From Hoplostethus atlanticus (taxonomy: Eukaryota; Chordata; Actinopteri; Trachichthyiformes; Trachichthyidae), in NCBI GenBank assembly GCA_034670405.1, contig JAXDDX010000055.1, forward strand, positions 744,001-808,000: a stretch of 64,000 nt of DNA, written 5' to 3'. The position numbers and the translations under genes were made by a program. The notes below the pieces were generated by a model. The model did no database searches. It saw only the letters and a program-made list of their open reading frames with translations, and was not told the origin of the DNA. This document shows, piece after piece, positions 25,309 to 36,767 of the stretch. Each line of letters opens with the position of its first letter. Within the stretch, counting starts at the first letter, position 1.

Positions 25309-26834
25309 CACGTGTGGTTTAAATATAGTGCACACTCTCGGTTTATTTCAGTTTTAATGCCATAACCATATATCACACTGAAGTGCTTCTCTTTGGGTGC
25401 ATTAGAGAGATTACACAGCACTCCACATGCAGGGAGTCAGGCAGCGCCGCAGTTGAGACCAAGACCAAAGTCCAAGAGAGACTTTTCAAAAAAAACGAGA
25501 TGAATAGGGTGTAAATCTGTATCTGCTGTATTAATGGTATACTAGAATGGCATCAGTTTACTGTTCTTTCTATTCAGACGGTATACACAGTGTAGCTTGC
25601 TCAAAGCAACACAGTGCACGAGCAGTGTCAGAAATAAAAATATGTTTGGGTTTGCTCATCGACATACCAAGACCAGTCTCAAGAGTCTGGACAAAGATTT
25701 TAAATTTTAGAAACATACTACACAAATATCAAAGCAACTATGCTTTAGCAACAATGAACTATAAGTAATATCCTAAAGGAATATTATTAGTATTAGAGTA
25801 TTATTGTGATACCATATTAGGAGATACAAAATACCCTAAAGTACGATGTGGTCACTATAATAACAATATATAAATAACTATAGTATTTAGTACCATAGAC
25901 ACACTAAGCCCATATGGAAATATTATGGTGATTATTTTGTTATCATGACTTGACCCTACTTGTGGCTTGACTTGATGTACTGTATCTTGCCTTTAGATTT
26001 GATGCTTGTTGACTTGTGTTTTCCTTCATACCTGAATCCTATGATATGAGACTTTGACTCTGAACACATATTGTAAGCCTAGACTAAATCAAATGCTGTA
26101 TGCAAAGTCAGTGAGGAAAGTCAGGGGGAAAAAACACTTCAGAAGTAAAAGAATACATTTTTAAATGACAAGAAATGGAGAAAATGCAACATAAAGCGCC
26201 TTACCATAATGCCAATCCAGTGATATAGCCTTGGATCCTTATTCTTTACTGCCATCTAGTGAGTAGCCTAATGTGTTTTTCACTGTTATCAGCACCTCTC
26301 CTCTCTACACACATTTTATTGTATATTTATTTAAGCTGGGAAAATGTATTTGCCAGTAGAAGCACAAAGTCCCAGGACAGGGATTCCCATTGTTTTCCAT
26401 ATTAAGGACCCCAAAATAGATCCACAGACAACCAGTTGATTGTCTGAGGAACCCCCACCTGATGAGGTTTCATAGTTTGCTATTATTTGTTGCAGAACTG
26501 GACCGCTTTATACTGTATTTAGAGAGATAACTCGGGGGAGAGTTAAAAATACATAAAAGTTTAACAAAGTAAAAAAAGAAATCGGGTGTTATTCAGACGT
26601 CCCCAGTCGTATTTACGTCGTTGTTGGGTCGTTCTTGTGCGCTCAAGTCGTAATGACGATGCTTGAAGGCAGTTAGAGGATATACTTTGATAACCACAAG
26701 GGGCACCATCCCTGTTCACAGGAATTAATTTTTTTAGGGTTTGGGGAGGAAAAATACAACATCCAAGATTATTGCAAGGATTTGGCAAATGACAATCTTA
26801 AAGCAAAGAGTTTTGGGGTTTTGAATTATCTACT
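20996..26834. other. Long gene-free stretch with microsatellites
   Basis: Contains (TC)n near 22858-22878, (TG)n at 23713-23746 and 25265-25305, a poly-T run near 22627-22644, and a perfect 26-base palindrome at 24815-24840. I looked here for the missing 5' exons of HMBS and did not recognise any. A CTCF-like word (CACTAGATGGCAG on the minus strand) lies at 26249-26261. Confidence 0.4.
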
Positions 26835-28447
26835 GCTGGCCTCAGAGGAATGGGCTGGGAGAATCACATCAGCCAGGTACCTTTCACAATCCTCTTCACC
26901 CGGTAGTCCTAAGGGGATTGATGTTTCACATGTAATAGTCATTATTTAACTCCAAAACATCTTATTTCTTTGCACTATTAGGTCCTGTACTGAGGACTGT
27001 ATGTATGCTATTGGACAGGTATGTACAACTCAGACATCTTTTGAAAGCAGTTCATGTAATATTCAGTAATTGTATAATAACCATTGGATCTACTTCATGG
27101 TTCAAAGCAACGCCTTCAAAGCGTTCACACATTTGAACTAATTTGAAATAATCAAAACACCATGAGTAGTAGTATTCCCAGTATTACCACCTGAAATATG
27201 AGGTGAAGAGTATTTTCTAGTAACATTTACCAGCTGAAAGTTGAGGTGAACGGTACAAAGCTCCCTATTTGCCATCTCCCATATAATGTGAATGCAGTAT
27301 AAAACAGTTCAATATACAGCAATGCAATATACAGAAATCAGTAGCTACATCAGTAGTAACAATAGATGAGCTAACAGTCCATCCATATGTGTGTGTGCGT
27401 TGTCAGGGGGCTCTGGCTGTGGAGGTCCGGGCCAGAGATACAGACATCCTGGAGATGGTGTCAGTCCTTCATGACCCTGACACCGTGCTACGCTACATAT
27501 CTGAGAGAGCCTTCCTCAGACGCCTGGTACAACACACACACACACACACACACACTCTTCAACTCTACAATTCCATTTAGTTTGTAGATCCCAGTGCATT
27601 CATCAATTTACCTCTCGTTTACAGGAGGGGGGGTGCAGTGTTCCAGTGGCTGTACACACTGAAGTGAAAGACTCCCAGGTAAGAATGCCTCCCCCTGAGT
27701 CGAGAGCAATTACAGGTCAAAAGAAAAAATATAACATCCAGTCATATCTCCCACTGCTAAAGTTTGAATTACATGAAATCTAGTGCCCATATCCAACAAC
27801 CCTTACTCTACAAATTTGCCCCCAGGACCATCAATGTACACCATATTGGATTTACCACTATCCCATCATCCATATAGTTGTAGTCGCTTAGCTAGCTAGC
27901 TAGCTCGCTAGTGTAAAGAACAATTTGGAGTATGTATAAATTACAAAATAGTTCCCCATAAACAAACAATGTTAAACAAACTGAGAATTTGCTCAGATGC
28001 TCAGAAGTTTTGATTGAGCGAAGCAACGCAATGCGAAAGGGGTGGCGTTTGGTCTGCATGTACCGTCACTGTTTTGTTTTTCCCTAGCTCTACCTGACGG
28101 GGGCAGTTTACAGCCTGGATGGCTCAGACAGTCTGAAGGAGACCATGCAGACTAGCATCACCACTGTTGACAAGGTAACTCGGGGGCACATCATGCACTG
28201 GCCACATATCCCACATATCATCCATTCATTCAAAAACAAACTTTGTATTGACAATGTGTGATATATGTCATAGATCCCAGAGGAGGTGGATGAGTTGCTC
28301 CAGCGGGTGGGGGTCACCGCCAGCAAGATCTCTGGTCCAGCCCAGGACAACGCTGAGAGGCTGGGGAACGACCTGGCAAATTTACTGCTGAGCAAAGGAG
28401 CCAAGGAGATCCTGACTGTGGCCAGGCAGCTGAATGATGCCAGATAA
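26835..28447 (+). CDS. hmbs: Hydroxymethylbilane synthase, 3' exons
   Basis: HMBS (porphobilinogen deaminase) joins four porphobilinogens into hydroxymethylbilane in cytosolic heme synthesis. Coding exons lie at 27407-27526 ([11 protein letters not shown]), 27625-27678 ([11 protein letters not shown]), 28088-28174 ([12 protein letters not shown]) and 28274-28447 (ending [11 protein letters not shown]). Their sizes, 120, 54, 87 and 174 bases, equal those I recall for human exons 12-15. All have AG/GT borders. The Cys of GGCSVPV is the dipyrromethane cofactor attachment residue. Upstream, 26835-26876 encodes [14 protein letters not shown], the end of exon 10. The block 26982-27018 matches exon 11 ([10 protein letters not shown]) but is 37 bases where 39 are expected, which shifts the frame and would give an early stop. 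Exons 1-9 were not found. This is either a decaying paralogue or a gene with a local sequence error. Confidence 0.88.
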
Positions 28448-30259
28448 TGCTGCCTGAAAGAGGAGCAGGGCCCTGGCAATGAATGGGACCTAGAGTGTCA
28501 TCAATAATTACAATTGTGTCAAATAATACTTGAATTCCTTTTTTAGTTTTATGTTTGATTGCTTGCTTGAGAAAAAAATGCCAGTTGGAGCCACCCTGGG
28601 GGGTTGGCTTTCCAGTCATTCCCTCACACCAGCTCAATCAATGGCAGTTAAAGGACTGATGAGAACTTCAAATATTACTTTGACCCAAGTTGTGCTCAGC
28701 ATGGTATGACTCTTTGGGATGTTGTGAAATGCATACTTTGACATGTTGGAAAATCGACTCGTTCACAGCATTTCTGCAGTCCGTTGCACTCAATCTTGGC
28801 TCTAGCCTGTCCTCGTATACCTCATGGAACCATCTCTTCACCTTGAGGGCTGTAGAAAATTGCTCACTGGCTTGTCAGTGAGGAACGCACAAAGTGGCCT
28901 TGAAACATTGTCGTCAGCACTTACTGCCACTGACTGACAATCTCGTGATTACACCTTTCATTGTAGTATATGAAATCGTAAAGGTAAATGCCACTGATTT
29001 TTAGCATTTGGGTATGTAACAATGTTACCTCTTAGGCAGAAACGAGAGAAGAGTTTAATCTGACCTGCCTCTTTGCACTTTCAGCTCCTTAGAGACTGAA
29101 TTGTAAAAGCTGACTTTGACGGTACCAAAGATGAGTTACTGGCCATGTGGGTACATTTTCTTGTTCAGAACAGGTTACACTACAATGAAATCCAGCTCAT
29201 TTGGGTGTAAAAAAAACCACATTTTAAATGTATGCAAAATCAGTTCCACGCTCTACAGCAGAGAGGCATCACAGAGTCTTGGTTTTCTGGTGTCTCGCTT
29301 TGCAAAAACTCAAATCTCAAATTTTGTGGTATTCTCTTTTGTCCTTTTTTAAAGAGTACATTTTCTTCCCCATATTACCTTCATTCAGTTCATGTTCAAC
29401 ATTTTAAGCTGATGAGGTTTACTGCATTTAAGAATGTGCTAGCTACCTCTTAACCAGTGGGAGGGAGCATTTTATTTGACTTCACCCTAGGCACAGTGAG
29501 GCTCTTCGGTTTGTACATCTTACCACTGCACATAACTTGGAGTACAGTTTCACCATGTGATTGGAGTATAACTGTTACTGTAACACTGGAGCTTCAAGCG
29601 AATGTAAATCTATTTTTTGCTGTTTTTAAGTGTACACTAGAACACACTATAGCAAGTTCTGCCCTGTTTATGCTTAGCTGATATGCTGTTTCCCAAAATG
29701 GATGCAATACGATTACAGAACGTATACTATTCTGCACTGGTATATGTTACAAAATGGCTTGCAGTACTCCACTAGACACCTACTGTCAGTTGTTATGGAA
29801 AATAATGATGTAAGTGCTTTTGATATGCTTAAAGTATAAATGGCAATAATATGTATGTATAGTCACAGCAGTGGAAAACTACTGAGCTAAGAAGAATGTG
29901 TGTGTGTGTTCATTTCCTCTTGATCTGGCTGAAAGTCAAGGAAGGTCAAGTTGTAAAGAGTTGGAGCAGAACGTTTATTGTATGGGAGATAACCCTTTAC
30001 GGCCGGGTGATGGTGAATGGCTTTGCATGTCTTCACTTACTAGCCTTTTACTATGTGTGTCTGTAGAACTGGTCAGTAATGTGTATAAATGTATCTGAGG
30101 AACTGAATTCGGGAGCTCATTCTGCATACACCTCGGTGTGTGTGGTTTCAGCCCTGCTTGCAAGCACAATAGGCCTAAGAGACGTAAGTCTCTGACGAAT
30201 ATTGTGTTATAGCTTTATTGAGCTGATCTCACCAACTAGACAAAGTGCAATTGATTTAA
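28448..30259. other. Sequence downstream of HMBS; no further gene
   Basis: The first part is probably the HMBS 3' UTR. No canonical AATAAA was spotted close behind the stop codon. Short open frames have no recognisable content. Confidence 0.4.
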
Positions 30260-30467
30260 ATTGCCACAACATTTAACAATACAGTATAATCACCCTGACT
30301 TACGTGAGCATACAAGTGCCGCAATGACTAAAGAGGCTAGTTGATAAAATACATCTTCATGTCTGAATTAATCACAAACACAAAACAATTAAATGAATGC
30401 AAGTATTTTTACTGAACAATAACAATTTCTAAAAATAAAAAACACATTTATCTTCACTCCCCCCCTT

Positions 30468-30535
30468 TGCATTTCACTACACACCTCGTGTGTGTATGTG
30501 ACAATTAAACTTCTTGAATCTTGAATAGCAGTCTT
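30468..30535 (+). mobile_element. Very short LINE 3'-tail insertion
   Basis: CACTACACACCTCGTGTGTG followed by a TTCTTGAATCTTGAATA tail matches, in the opposite orientation, the 3' end of the LINE at 36768-37585. The corresponding point of copy B (near 54650) lacks it, so this is a severely 5'-truncated insertion of about 65 bases. Confidence 0.65.
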
Positions 30536-30984
30536 CATTCTACACAAAAAGTATGACTGGGAGATTTTGTCTTTCAGTCCAGAGAAGGAAACATTATTAG
30601 AGCTAAATTGGGGTACATCTTCTCTGTGTGTCCTACAGGTGGAAGGACCTCCCAAGGCAGCAGGCTGACAGGCGAGAGGGAAACCGTATATTGGATAAAT
30701 TTGGGTATTTCTTCTCTGATGTAACCTCAGCAGGCAGTGGGCTTGGAGGTAGTGGGACCTCCCCATGCAGCTGACTGGGAGGCAATGGGACCTCAGCAGG
30801 CAGTGGACTGGGAGGCAGTGGGACCTCAGCAGGACTGGAAGGCAGTAGTGCATCAGCAGGCAGTGGACTGGGAGGCAGTGGGACCTCCCAAGCCAGCAGG
30901 ACTCGGAGGCTGAGAAACCACACTGGAAATGTCATCAAGAGAGGGAAACCGTATATTGCATAAATTTGGATATTCTCTTGATGT

Positions 30985-31410
30985 ATTTGCCATAGCAATT
31001 GTAGCCTCAGCAGGCAGTGGGCTTGAAGGTAGTGGGATTTCCCAAGCCAGCGGACTGGGAGGCAGTAGCACCTCAGCAGGCAATGGACTGGGAGGCAGTG
31101 GGACCTCCCAAGCCAGCGGACTGGCAACCAGTAGCACCTCAGCGGGCAGCAGACTGGGAGGCAGTGGGACCTCCCAAGCCAGCGGACTGGGACGCAGTAG
31201 CACCTCAGCAGGCAGCGGACTGGGAGGCAGTGGGACCTCCCAAGCCAGCGGACTAGCAGGCAGTAGCACCTCAGCAGGCAGCGGACTGGGAGGCAGTGGG
31301 ACCTCCCAAGCCAGCGGACTGGGACGCAGTAGCACCTCAGCAGGCAGTGGACTGGGTGGCAGTGGGACCTCCCAAGCCAGCGGACCAGGGGGCAGTAGCA
31401 CCTCAGTAGA
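30985..31410. repeat. 33-base minisatellite, two alternating unit types
   Basis: Units of the form GGACTGGGAGGCAGTGGGAC...CCAAGCCAGC alternate with GGACTGGGACGCAGTAGC...TCAGCAGGCAGC, so the higher-order period is 66 bases. A smaller cluster of the same units lies at about 30720-30905. Confidence 0.9.
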
Positions 31411-31603
31411 CAACATTCTTTTCTCTGGAGTTGTAGTGGCTGCGTTTTGCAAACAACAATTCAGTAAAGCTGTTTTGGAAAGTTTCATCAATTTCATTCA
31501 TAAAACATTACAAAAGTCTTACTTCTCTTACTTGTTTCCATCGCTGAGCATTCTCAATAAAGACTTGAGAGTTTTGAAAAACCTCCTCACCATCCTCAGA
31601 ATT

Positions 31604-32351
31604 CTATGATGTCACAGACTTGCATCACGATGGAGGCAGAATCCATATCAACTGAACTGATACAAGTAAAGGAGGACATGCCATTGTGATATTTAAAGTG
31701 AAAGTTATAGCAAAAGACTCAATATGCTGTATTACTAACCTAATATACCCTGTTGGATCACAGGGCTGCAGTGTCACCTTATGCATTGCTCTGGATGAGC
31801 CTCACCTTGGCCAAATAAACCTCAAGCAAAGGTTTGCTCCACTTTAAAGCTATATCCAGTACTAAATCATGTTTTATGAGCTGTACACATATTTGTATGA
31901 CTTCTATATGGTGACACCTAACAATACTGGACATAAATTCAACAGTGCAGACATCATTTCAGCAGACATGCATTTGTCTCGCGCTCCTTATGAAAAGGTC
32001 AACTCTGCTGCACTGCCAAAGTACTGAAGATTTAGGAGTAGTATGAGCTGAGTGGGCAGAAATGTGCTGTTAATTGAAACAGATGAATGTGTGAAGACTG
32101 AAAGTTGTTTCAATGTCTAATGAAATGCAAGGGTGCCAATAATCTTGGCCGGAACTGTTTATCTAGGAGGAACGTTTTGAGATATTCCTACACAGTTTAT
32201 TGGTTTTACATTGCCTATGTCAGTCAGACTTGTTTCCAATAAGGGTGGTGTTGGAATAACTGATGCTCTCCTCCTTTAGAAAGTATCTGCAATTTGCACC
32301 TTTAACACCAAGTGGCAGCAAAAGCTCACAAACGCTAAGTCAAAAATTGAA

Positions 32352-32353
<2 letters not shown>
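31604..32353. other. No gene; Tc1/mariner-type end near 32127-32152
   Basis: AGGGTGCCAATAATCTTGGCC near 32130 is the kind of terminal repeat seen on fish Tc1-like elements, and its mirror is near the Tc1 fragment at 34590. No transposase was recognised here. Confidence 0.45.
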
Positions 32354-32394
<41 letters not shown>

Positions 32395-32490
32395 CGTGTG
32401 TGGTGGTGTGTGTGTGTGTGCTCAGTCGGTAGAGCATGAGACTCTCAGTCTCAGCATCATGGGTTTGATCCCCACACATAATGTAATGTA

Positions 32491-32556
<66 letters not shown>
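32354..32556 (+). repeat. tRNA-headed SINE remnant between two (TG)n tracts
   Basis: The middle (32420-32476) reads GCTCAGTCGGTAGAGCATGA (A box) and GGGTTTGATCCCC (B box), resembling tRNA-Lys with a degenerate anticodon arm. It is followed by ATAATGTAATGTAATG (32478-32493), the 5-mer type tail used by L2-dependent SINEs. Long TG tracts lie on both sides (about 32354-32420 and 32491-32556). The acceptor stem is lost in the repeat, so this is not a working tRNA gene. Confidence 0.7.
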
Positions 32557-32557
<1 letters not shown>

Positions 32558-34589
32558 ATTCAGCCAACAGTATAAATACTTCATGACCTCCCACTGTGGT
32601 AGAAGTGAAAGCGCTGCAGTCACAGTTCAGTAGGTTTTTCAGCATCACACTGTAGGGTGTTACCTTCTACATAACCAGTGGGTAAACTACAAACTCCTCA
32701 GTGATCACCACAGGGAGCACAAGCACCAACAAAACACAATATTATATAATAATGTATGTTTATTTTCTCATTCATTTAATCTGCATCTGCTTGCTATAAT
32801 AAATACGATGGATTTGATTTTTTTGTTGACCCTCCACAATCTGGAAAATCTGAGAACATCCTTTGTTTACATGCACAAAGTTCTTCTGGGGATCTGGGCT
32901 GTTCTGTTATACGCTGCAGACACACTGCATTACCTCTCCCACAGTGACTTATGTGACCGTCTTTGGTTGCTGCCTAAATCTAGCCAAGATAATCTTTGCC
33001 AGTGCAGAACATTGGCTGGTGCACGGTGAGTGATGACTCACCAGAGAAGAGATCGACCTGTATAGGTGATTTACAACATGTAATTCATTGCAGAATACCG
33101 ATTAACCCGCTGAACTCAATGGAATATTCAAACTCGGGGGCGTATTTTCAGCTGACTTTTGCAGCATGGAAAATTAATGCATCCTTGCGTAGTTTTGCTT
33201 TGTCGGTGTGTTTTGGAATGATGCTAGACATGTAGGAGGAGAAGCTAAATCCGTGCCTCAGATTTAAAAACACTTGGGAAAAATCTAACAGACACTGATT
33301 ATCACTCAGAAATGTATTTTGATTTGGTTTCTGTTCAATAGTAAACCCCTTTCAAGTTAGTTTGTTATGGATCTCATCAAGACACACTCACATGGGAGGC
33401 ATAATGAGAATTATGTACTTACCCAGTTTGTAGTCTGTATTGAGATCCTGTTCATGATGCCAGTTTGTTGAATAAAGAGGTTGACAAAGAGTTTTTGAGT
33501 CATGATTTACTTGAGTATATTTATTTACAATAGCTGAGTACCCAGGAGAAATATACACACACACACACTATCTGAACAGTGATTATGAAGAGGGAAAGAC
33601 AGAAGGGGTTAGTTTCTAAAGATCTACAAGGTTATTTTCTACCTAGACTGAACAATATGTACTGTATTAAAGGTTTCTTGAGTCTCTCATATGGTCAGCC
33701 TTCAGTATGGCCTCACGCAAGCAATACATTCATGTAGATAGATCACACACAAGTATAGATACATCTCACATGATAAGCCTAGGGGCCTGACAGCAAAAGC
33801 AGAAGGCAATGCCTCTGCCATGCCCTCAAACCGGTTAAATTACTGTCATCTGCCAATTGTATTCCCAACCTATTAAGAACTTTGTAACTCATGTTTTTAA
33901 CAGTCCAATATAGATCACGTTTATTACATAGTCATAACCATACAAGTGGATAAATATATGCTTTTATTTTGATGGCAGAACCACATCACATCCAGTCTGA
34001 TTCTGGCTAACTCTGGTGACTTTGACGCAGCTACCAATGTTGTTGATCCTCTGACGTAATGCTCATAGCTCCCTAAGGAGGAGTAGGGTGCATTCAAGGC
34101 CAGTTCTATTAACGTTTTTGAAGAGGTGTTTCAGATGGTGTATTCCAGGTGATCCATTCAGTAGCTTCATATAAGAATGTATCTTTAACAATTATTAAAC
34201 CTATTTCTGTTCTAGCGGCGAGTTCATGAATAGATAGTTTCATTTTACTTTTAGTCTTATTTCATTCATTAAACATTAGTATACTGAGACAATGTATAAG
34301 CGTGTCAACTTACATAGGTTTCTCCACACTGATCTCACCAACTGTAATAAAACAGTTATGTAGTTCTTTTCCATCTCTTCTAACAACATAAATCTTCCCT
34401 CTTCTCCATATGGGACAAAATCCTACCCAATGGGGATACTTGGCTTAATGCATATCTGTTTGGGTAAATATCTTCTGAAACAATTGGAAATTGAAACAAC
34501 TTTTGGTCTTCACACGTTCATCTATCGATTTACAACAGTACGTGATCAAACAATAAGAATAAAAATTAAATTATTTCATCATTTCAATA
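32557..34589. other. No gene recognised
   Basis: AT-rich sequence with a short CA tract near 33557-33568. Open frames at 32808-33235 show no recognisable domain. Confidence 0.4.
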
Positions 34590-34915
34590 TGTAAAAGTGG
34601 CCATGGTCATGATTATTGGCACCCTTTAAAACAATTCAAATCATTTTTGTTGAAGGAAATAGATTCCCATTTGCAGTGTAATTCAACTCCCCTGTGACAG
34701 GTTGCAGGTTCCCACATAAATGAACCAATTATCTATTTTAAAGTGCTAAAACAGTTTGTTCTGCTTTCCTGGTCGTCTGTGAACATGGTGAAGAGAAAAG
34801 GATGAGGATGAGGATGTCAGAAAAACTATTATCACCAAACATCAGCATTCACAAGGCTCTAAGGTCATCTCTAGAGACCTTGGTGTTCCTTCTTCTATAA
34901 ATAAGAAAAAGAAGA
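34590..34915 (+). mobile_element. Tc1/mariner 5' fragment
   Basis: TGATTATTGGCACCCTTTAA near 34610-34629 resembles a Tc1-type terminal repeat. From ATG at 34785 the sequence encodes MVKR and then, in a shifted frame, SEDVRKTIITKHQHSQGSK and ISRDLGVPSS, the N-terminal paired-like helix-turn-helix of a Tc1 transposase that binds the terminal repeats. The DDE catalytic part is missing: similarity stops near 34898. It is a dead fragment. Confidence 0.75.
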
Positions 34916-35519
34916 TTGTTGGTGATGGCTTGGTGCTGGAAATGGCAAATGGCCAGCAGGGAGAGCTGTCGGTGAATGATGGCGTCCTGCGGAAGGTATT
35001 CATGTGGTTTCACAGAAGTTGGTTCTGTGGCAGATGAGTTGGCGAAAAGAGACTGGATAAGACTAAAAAAAACCTGTGTTGAAGATGGCGTGTCTGATTT
35101 GGTTGATTACTTTAGAATTTGTGGCATAACGGCCATTTGTTGTGTCAAATGCATGATTGTTAACACGATTTTACTATGAGCACTGTCAGATGACTATACT
35201 GTATATTGGTTATGTAACTTTATACTGTAAATACTAATGTGGAAGCATAACTAACTTTTGACATCTGTATTGTCAATTCACATAAATGATGTACTTGATT
35301 AGTTGATGTAACTGAGACCTCCAAATATGCTGTCCTCATTAAAGTCCAAAGTATATCATGTGCTTATCATTTTCCAATAATGTGTAATGAGTAATCGGTT
35401 ATTTACAATAAAAAGGCCATAAATGACAATTGAGTAAGAACATGTTTAACTAAGAATGTGATGATTGATTTTGTGATGACTAATAGTGGGCGTCCCTGTA
35501 ACAGTTTGTCCCTTTCTTA
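34916..35519. other. No gene recognised
   Basis: An open frame at 34976-35179 (ASCGRYSCGFTEVGSVADEL) has no domain I can name. The remainder is AT-rich. Confidence 0.35.
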
Positions 35520-36052
35520 AAGGATTTCAGAGCGGAGGGGGAGTGGACTGTTGACCCTACCATCCTCATCACTAAACTTATGCAGGAAGACACCGTGGCG
35601 GTAATAACGTTTCCAGGAGCAAGCAGTACTACTGCAGCAGAAGGAGCTGCAGGTCCAGGAACTTCTGTGCGACTTATGGGGATTGCCGGTGATGAGTTGA
35701 TACAGTTTGCAAGTGTTGCTGAGCAACGTGGTGACAACCTGTGCAGAAACAAAAGAAAGGTTGCCAAGGACGAAAAGGTTGTTGTTGGAGGGCATTTGGT
35801 GATCGCGTTATGGTTTTTGTTTTTGTTCTTGTGTTGCAATCATGTGATGATGAGTTGGATGTTCATATCGGCAAATATTGTCATTGAGTTTTGTTCATAC
35901 AGAGAGCAGCGTGTTTGTTTCAGTTACTCAATCCATCTGCCATAAGAGTTAATTGAGGTTTGATTGAATTGTTAAATAAATTAATCTGTATCCCCTACGG
36001 TAGTTATTATTAATGTGTTTATATTTCCTATTACAAAATACAATAAAGTTGT
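35520..36052 (+). other. Candidate terminal exon of an unknown transcript
   Basis: After a possible acceptor (TTTCTTAAAG ending at 35520) the frame DFRAEGEWTVDPTILITKLM stays open to a stop at 35943-35945. An AATAAA lies about 100 bases after the stop (near 36048), followed by GT-rich sequence. The second half encodes a hydrophobic run (ALWFLFLFLCC). No family is recognised and no upstream exon was found, so this may be chance. Confidence 0.25.
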
Positions 36053-36767
36053 ATTTGTTAATTGGCTGTTTGTGTATTTGGGAGTGGACTGGGGTGGTAC
36101 AGTGTGGGTTGGGTGGGTAGACTGATTTGGTGAATGCCCAGGTATATCTGAATTAACAGGCAGATCCAGAGGACTTCAGCACCAGGGACAGCGCCCAGTC
36201 CCACACCGGGACAGCTCGGCAGGGTGTGGGAAGGGACCGTACCCCCCCGCCCTCATCTGGCAAAGGTGAAGGTATAAGCGCAGCTGAGGCCAATCAGATA
36301 ATCAGGACACCACCACATATAAACGCGGCCAGAATCACAGTAGGTAGAGAGGAAGGTTGGTTGCATGTCGGGGAGCAAACCAAATGGCTGTACTGACATA
36401 CTGATCACAGAAATGGTAACAAAAAGTGATACCAGGTTGCTTTAGGACCTATCAACAGTGACAAGGGATTCTTTTTCTCAAAGTCACTTTGCGATTTATG
36501 GCTTCAGTAGTTATTGTAAGAGCCATCAGTGACCTCATCAACCATTTGATTTTTTTTTAAGGACAGGCTTTGCAAGGAAGTCATTGTTTTTTATATTTAT
36601 TTATTTATTTATATATATATATATATATCACACTGTATATCAACCATAACTAGACAAGTCATCTGAAATGGAACAGAACTAGTTAGCTGTACCCCCACAG
36701 TTACCTGGATGCCCCCCCTTGTATGGAAAGGATCCTTGGTCACAAAAATTGCAAAACGTAAACGTGT
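36053..36767. other. No gene; GC-rich patch at 36150-36350
   Basis: The patch has a TATA-like ATATAAACGC near 36318 and could be part of an unrecognised repeat. A poly-TA tract lies at 36611-36628. Confidence 0.35.

Larger units (their letters stand above)
30260..31603 (-). pseudogene. Minisatellite-bearing repeat gene, copy A
   Basis: A minus-strand unit resembling 54496-55561. A 72-base exon-like block at 31532-31603 encodes NSEDGEEVFQNSQVFIENAQ and has an AG acceptor and GTAAGA donor on the minus strand. Downstream the frame over 30853-31497 is built of alternating 11-residue units LPPSPLPAEV(L/P) and PSPLAWEVP. It also contains YPNLCNIRFPSLDDISSVV, a block that recurs several times in copy B. 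I do not recognise the family. The product would be a proline-rich repeat protein if expressed. All three minus frames and one plus frame are open over the array because the period is a multiple of three, so an open frame alone proves nothing. Confidence 0.45.

Noticed and set aside
26249-26261. CTCF binding site
   Set aside because: CACTAGATGGCAG fits the core consensus, but a single 13-base match in 64 kb is weak and no supporting context was seen.
30985-31410. CRISPR-like array
   Set aside because: Units are directly adjacent 33-base repeats without unique spacers, in a vertebrate genome.
30929-31609. Plus-strand 226-residue GSG/TSAGSGLGG-rich frame
   Set aside because: It is the antisense reading of a 33-base minisatellite, which is open in many frames. 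The longer FPSLDDISSVV module makes sense only on the minus strand.
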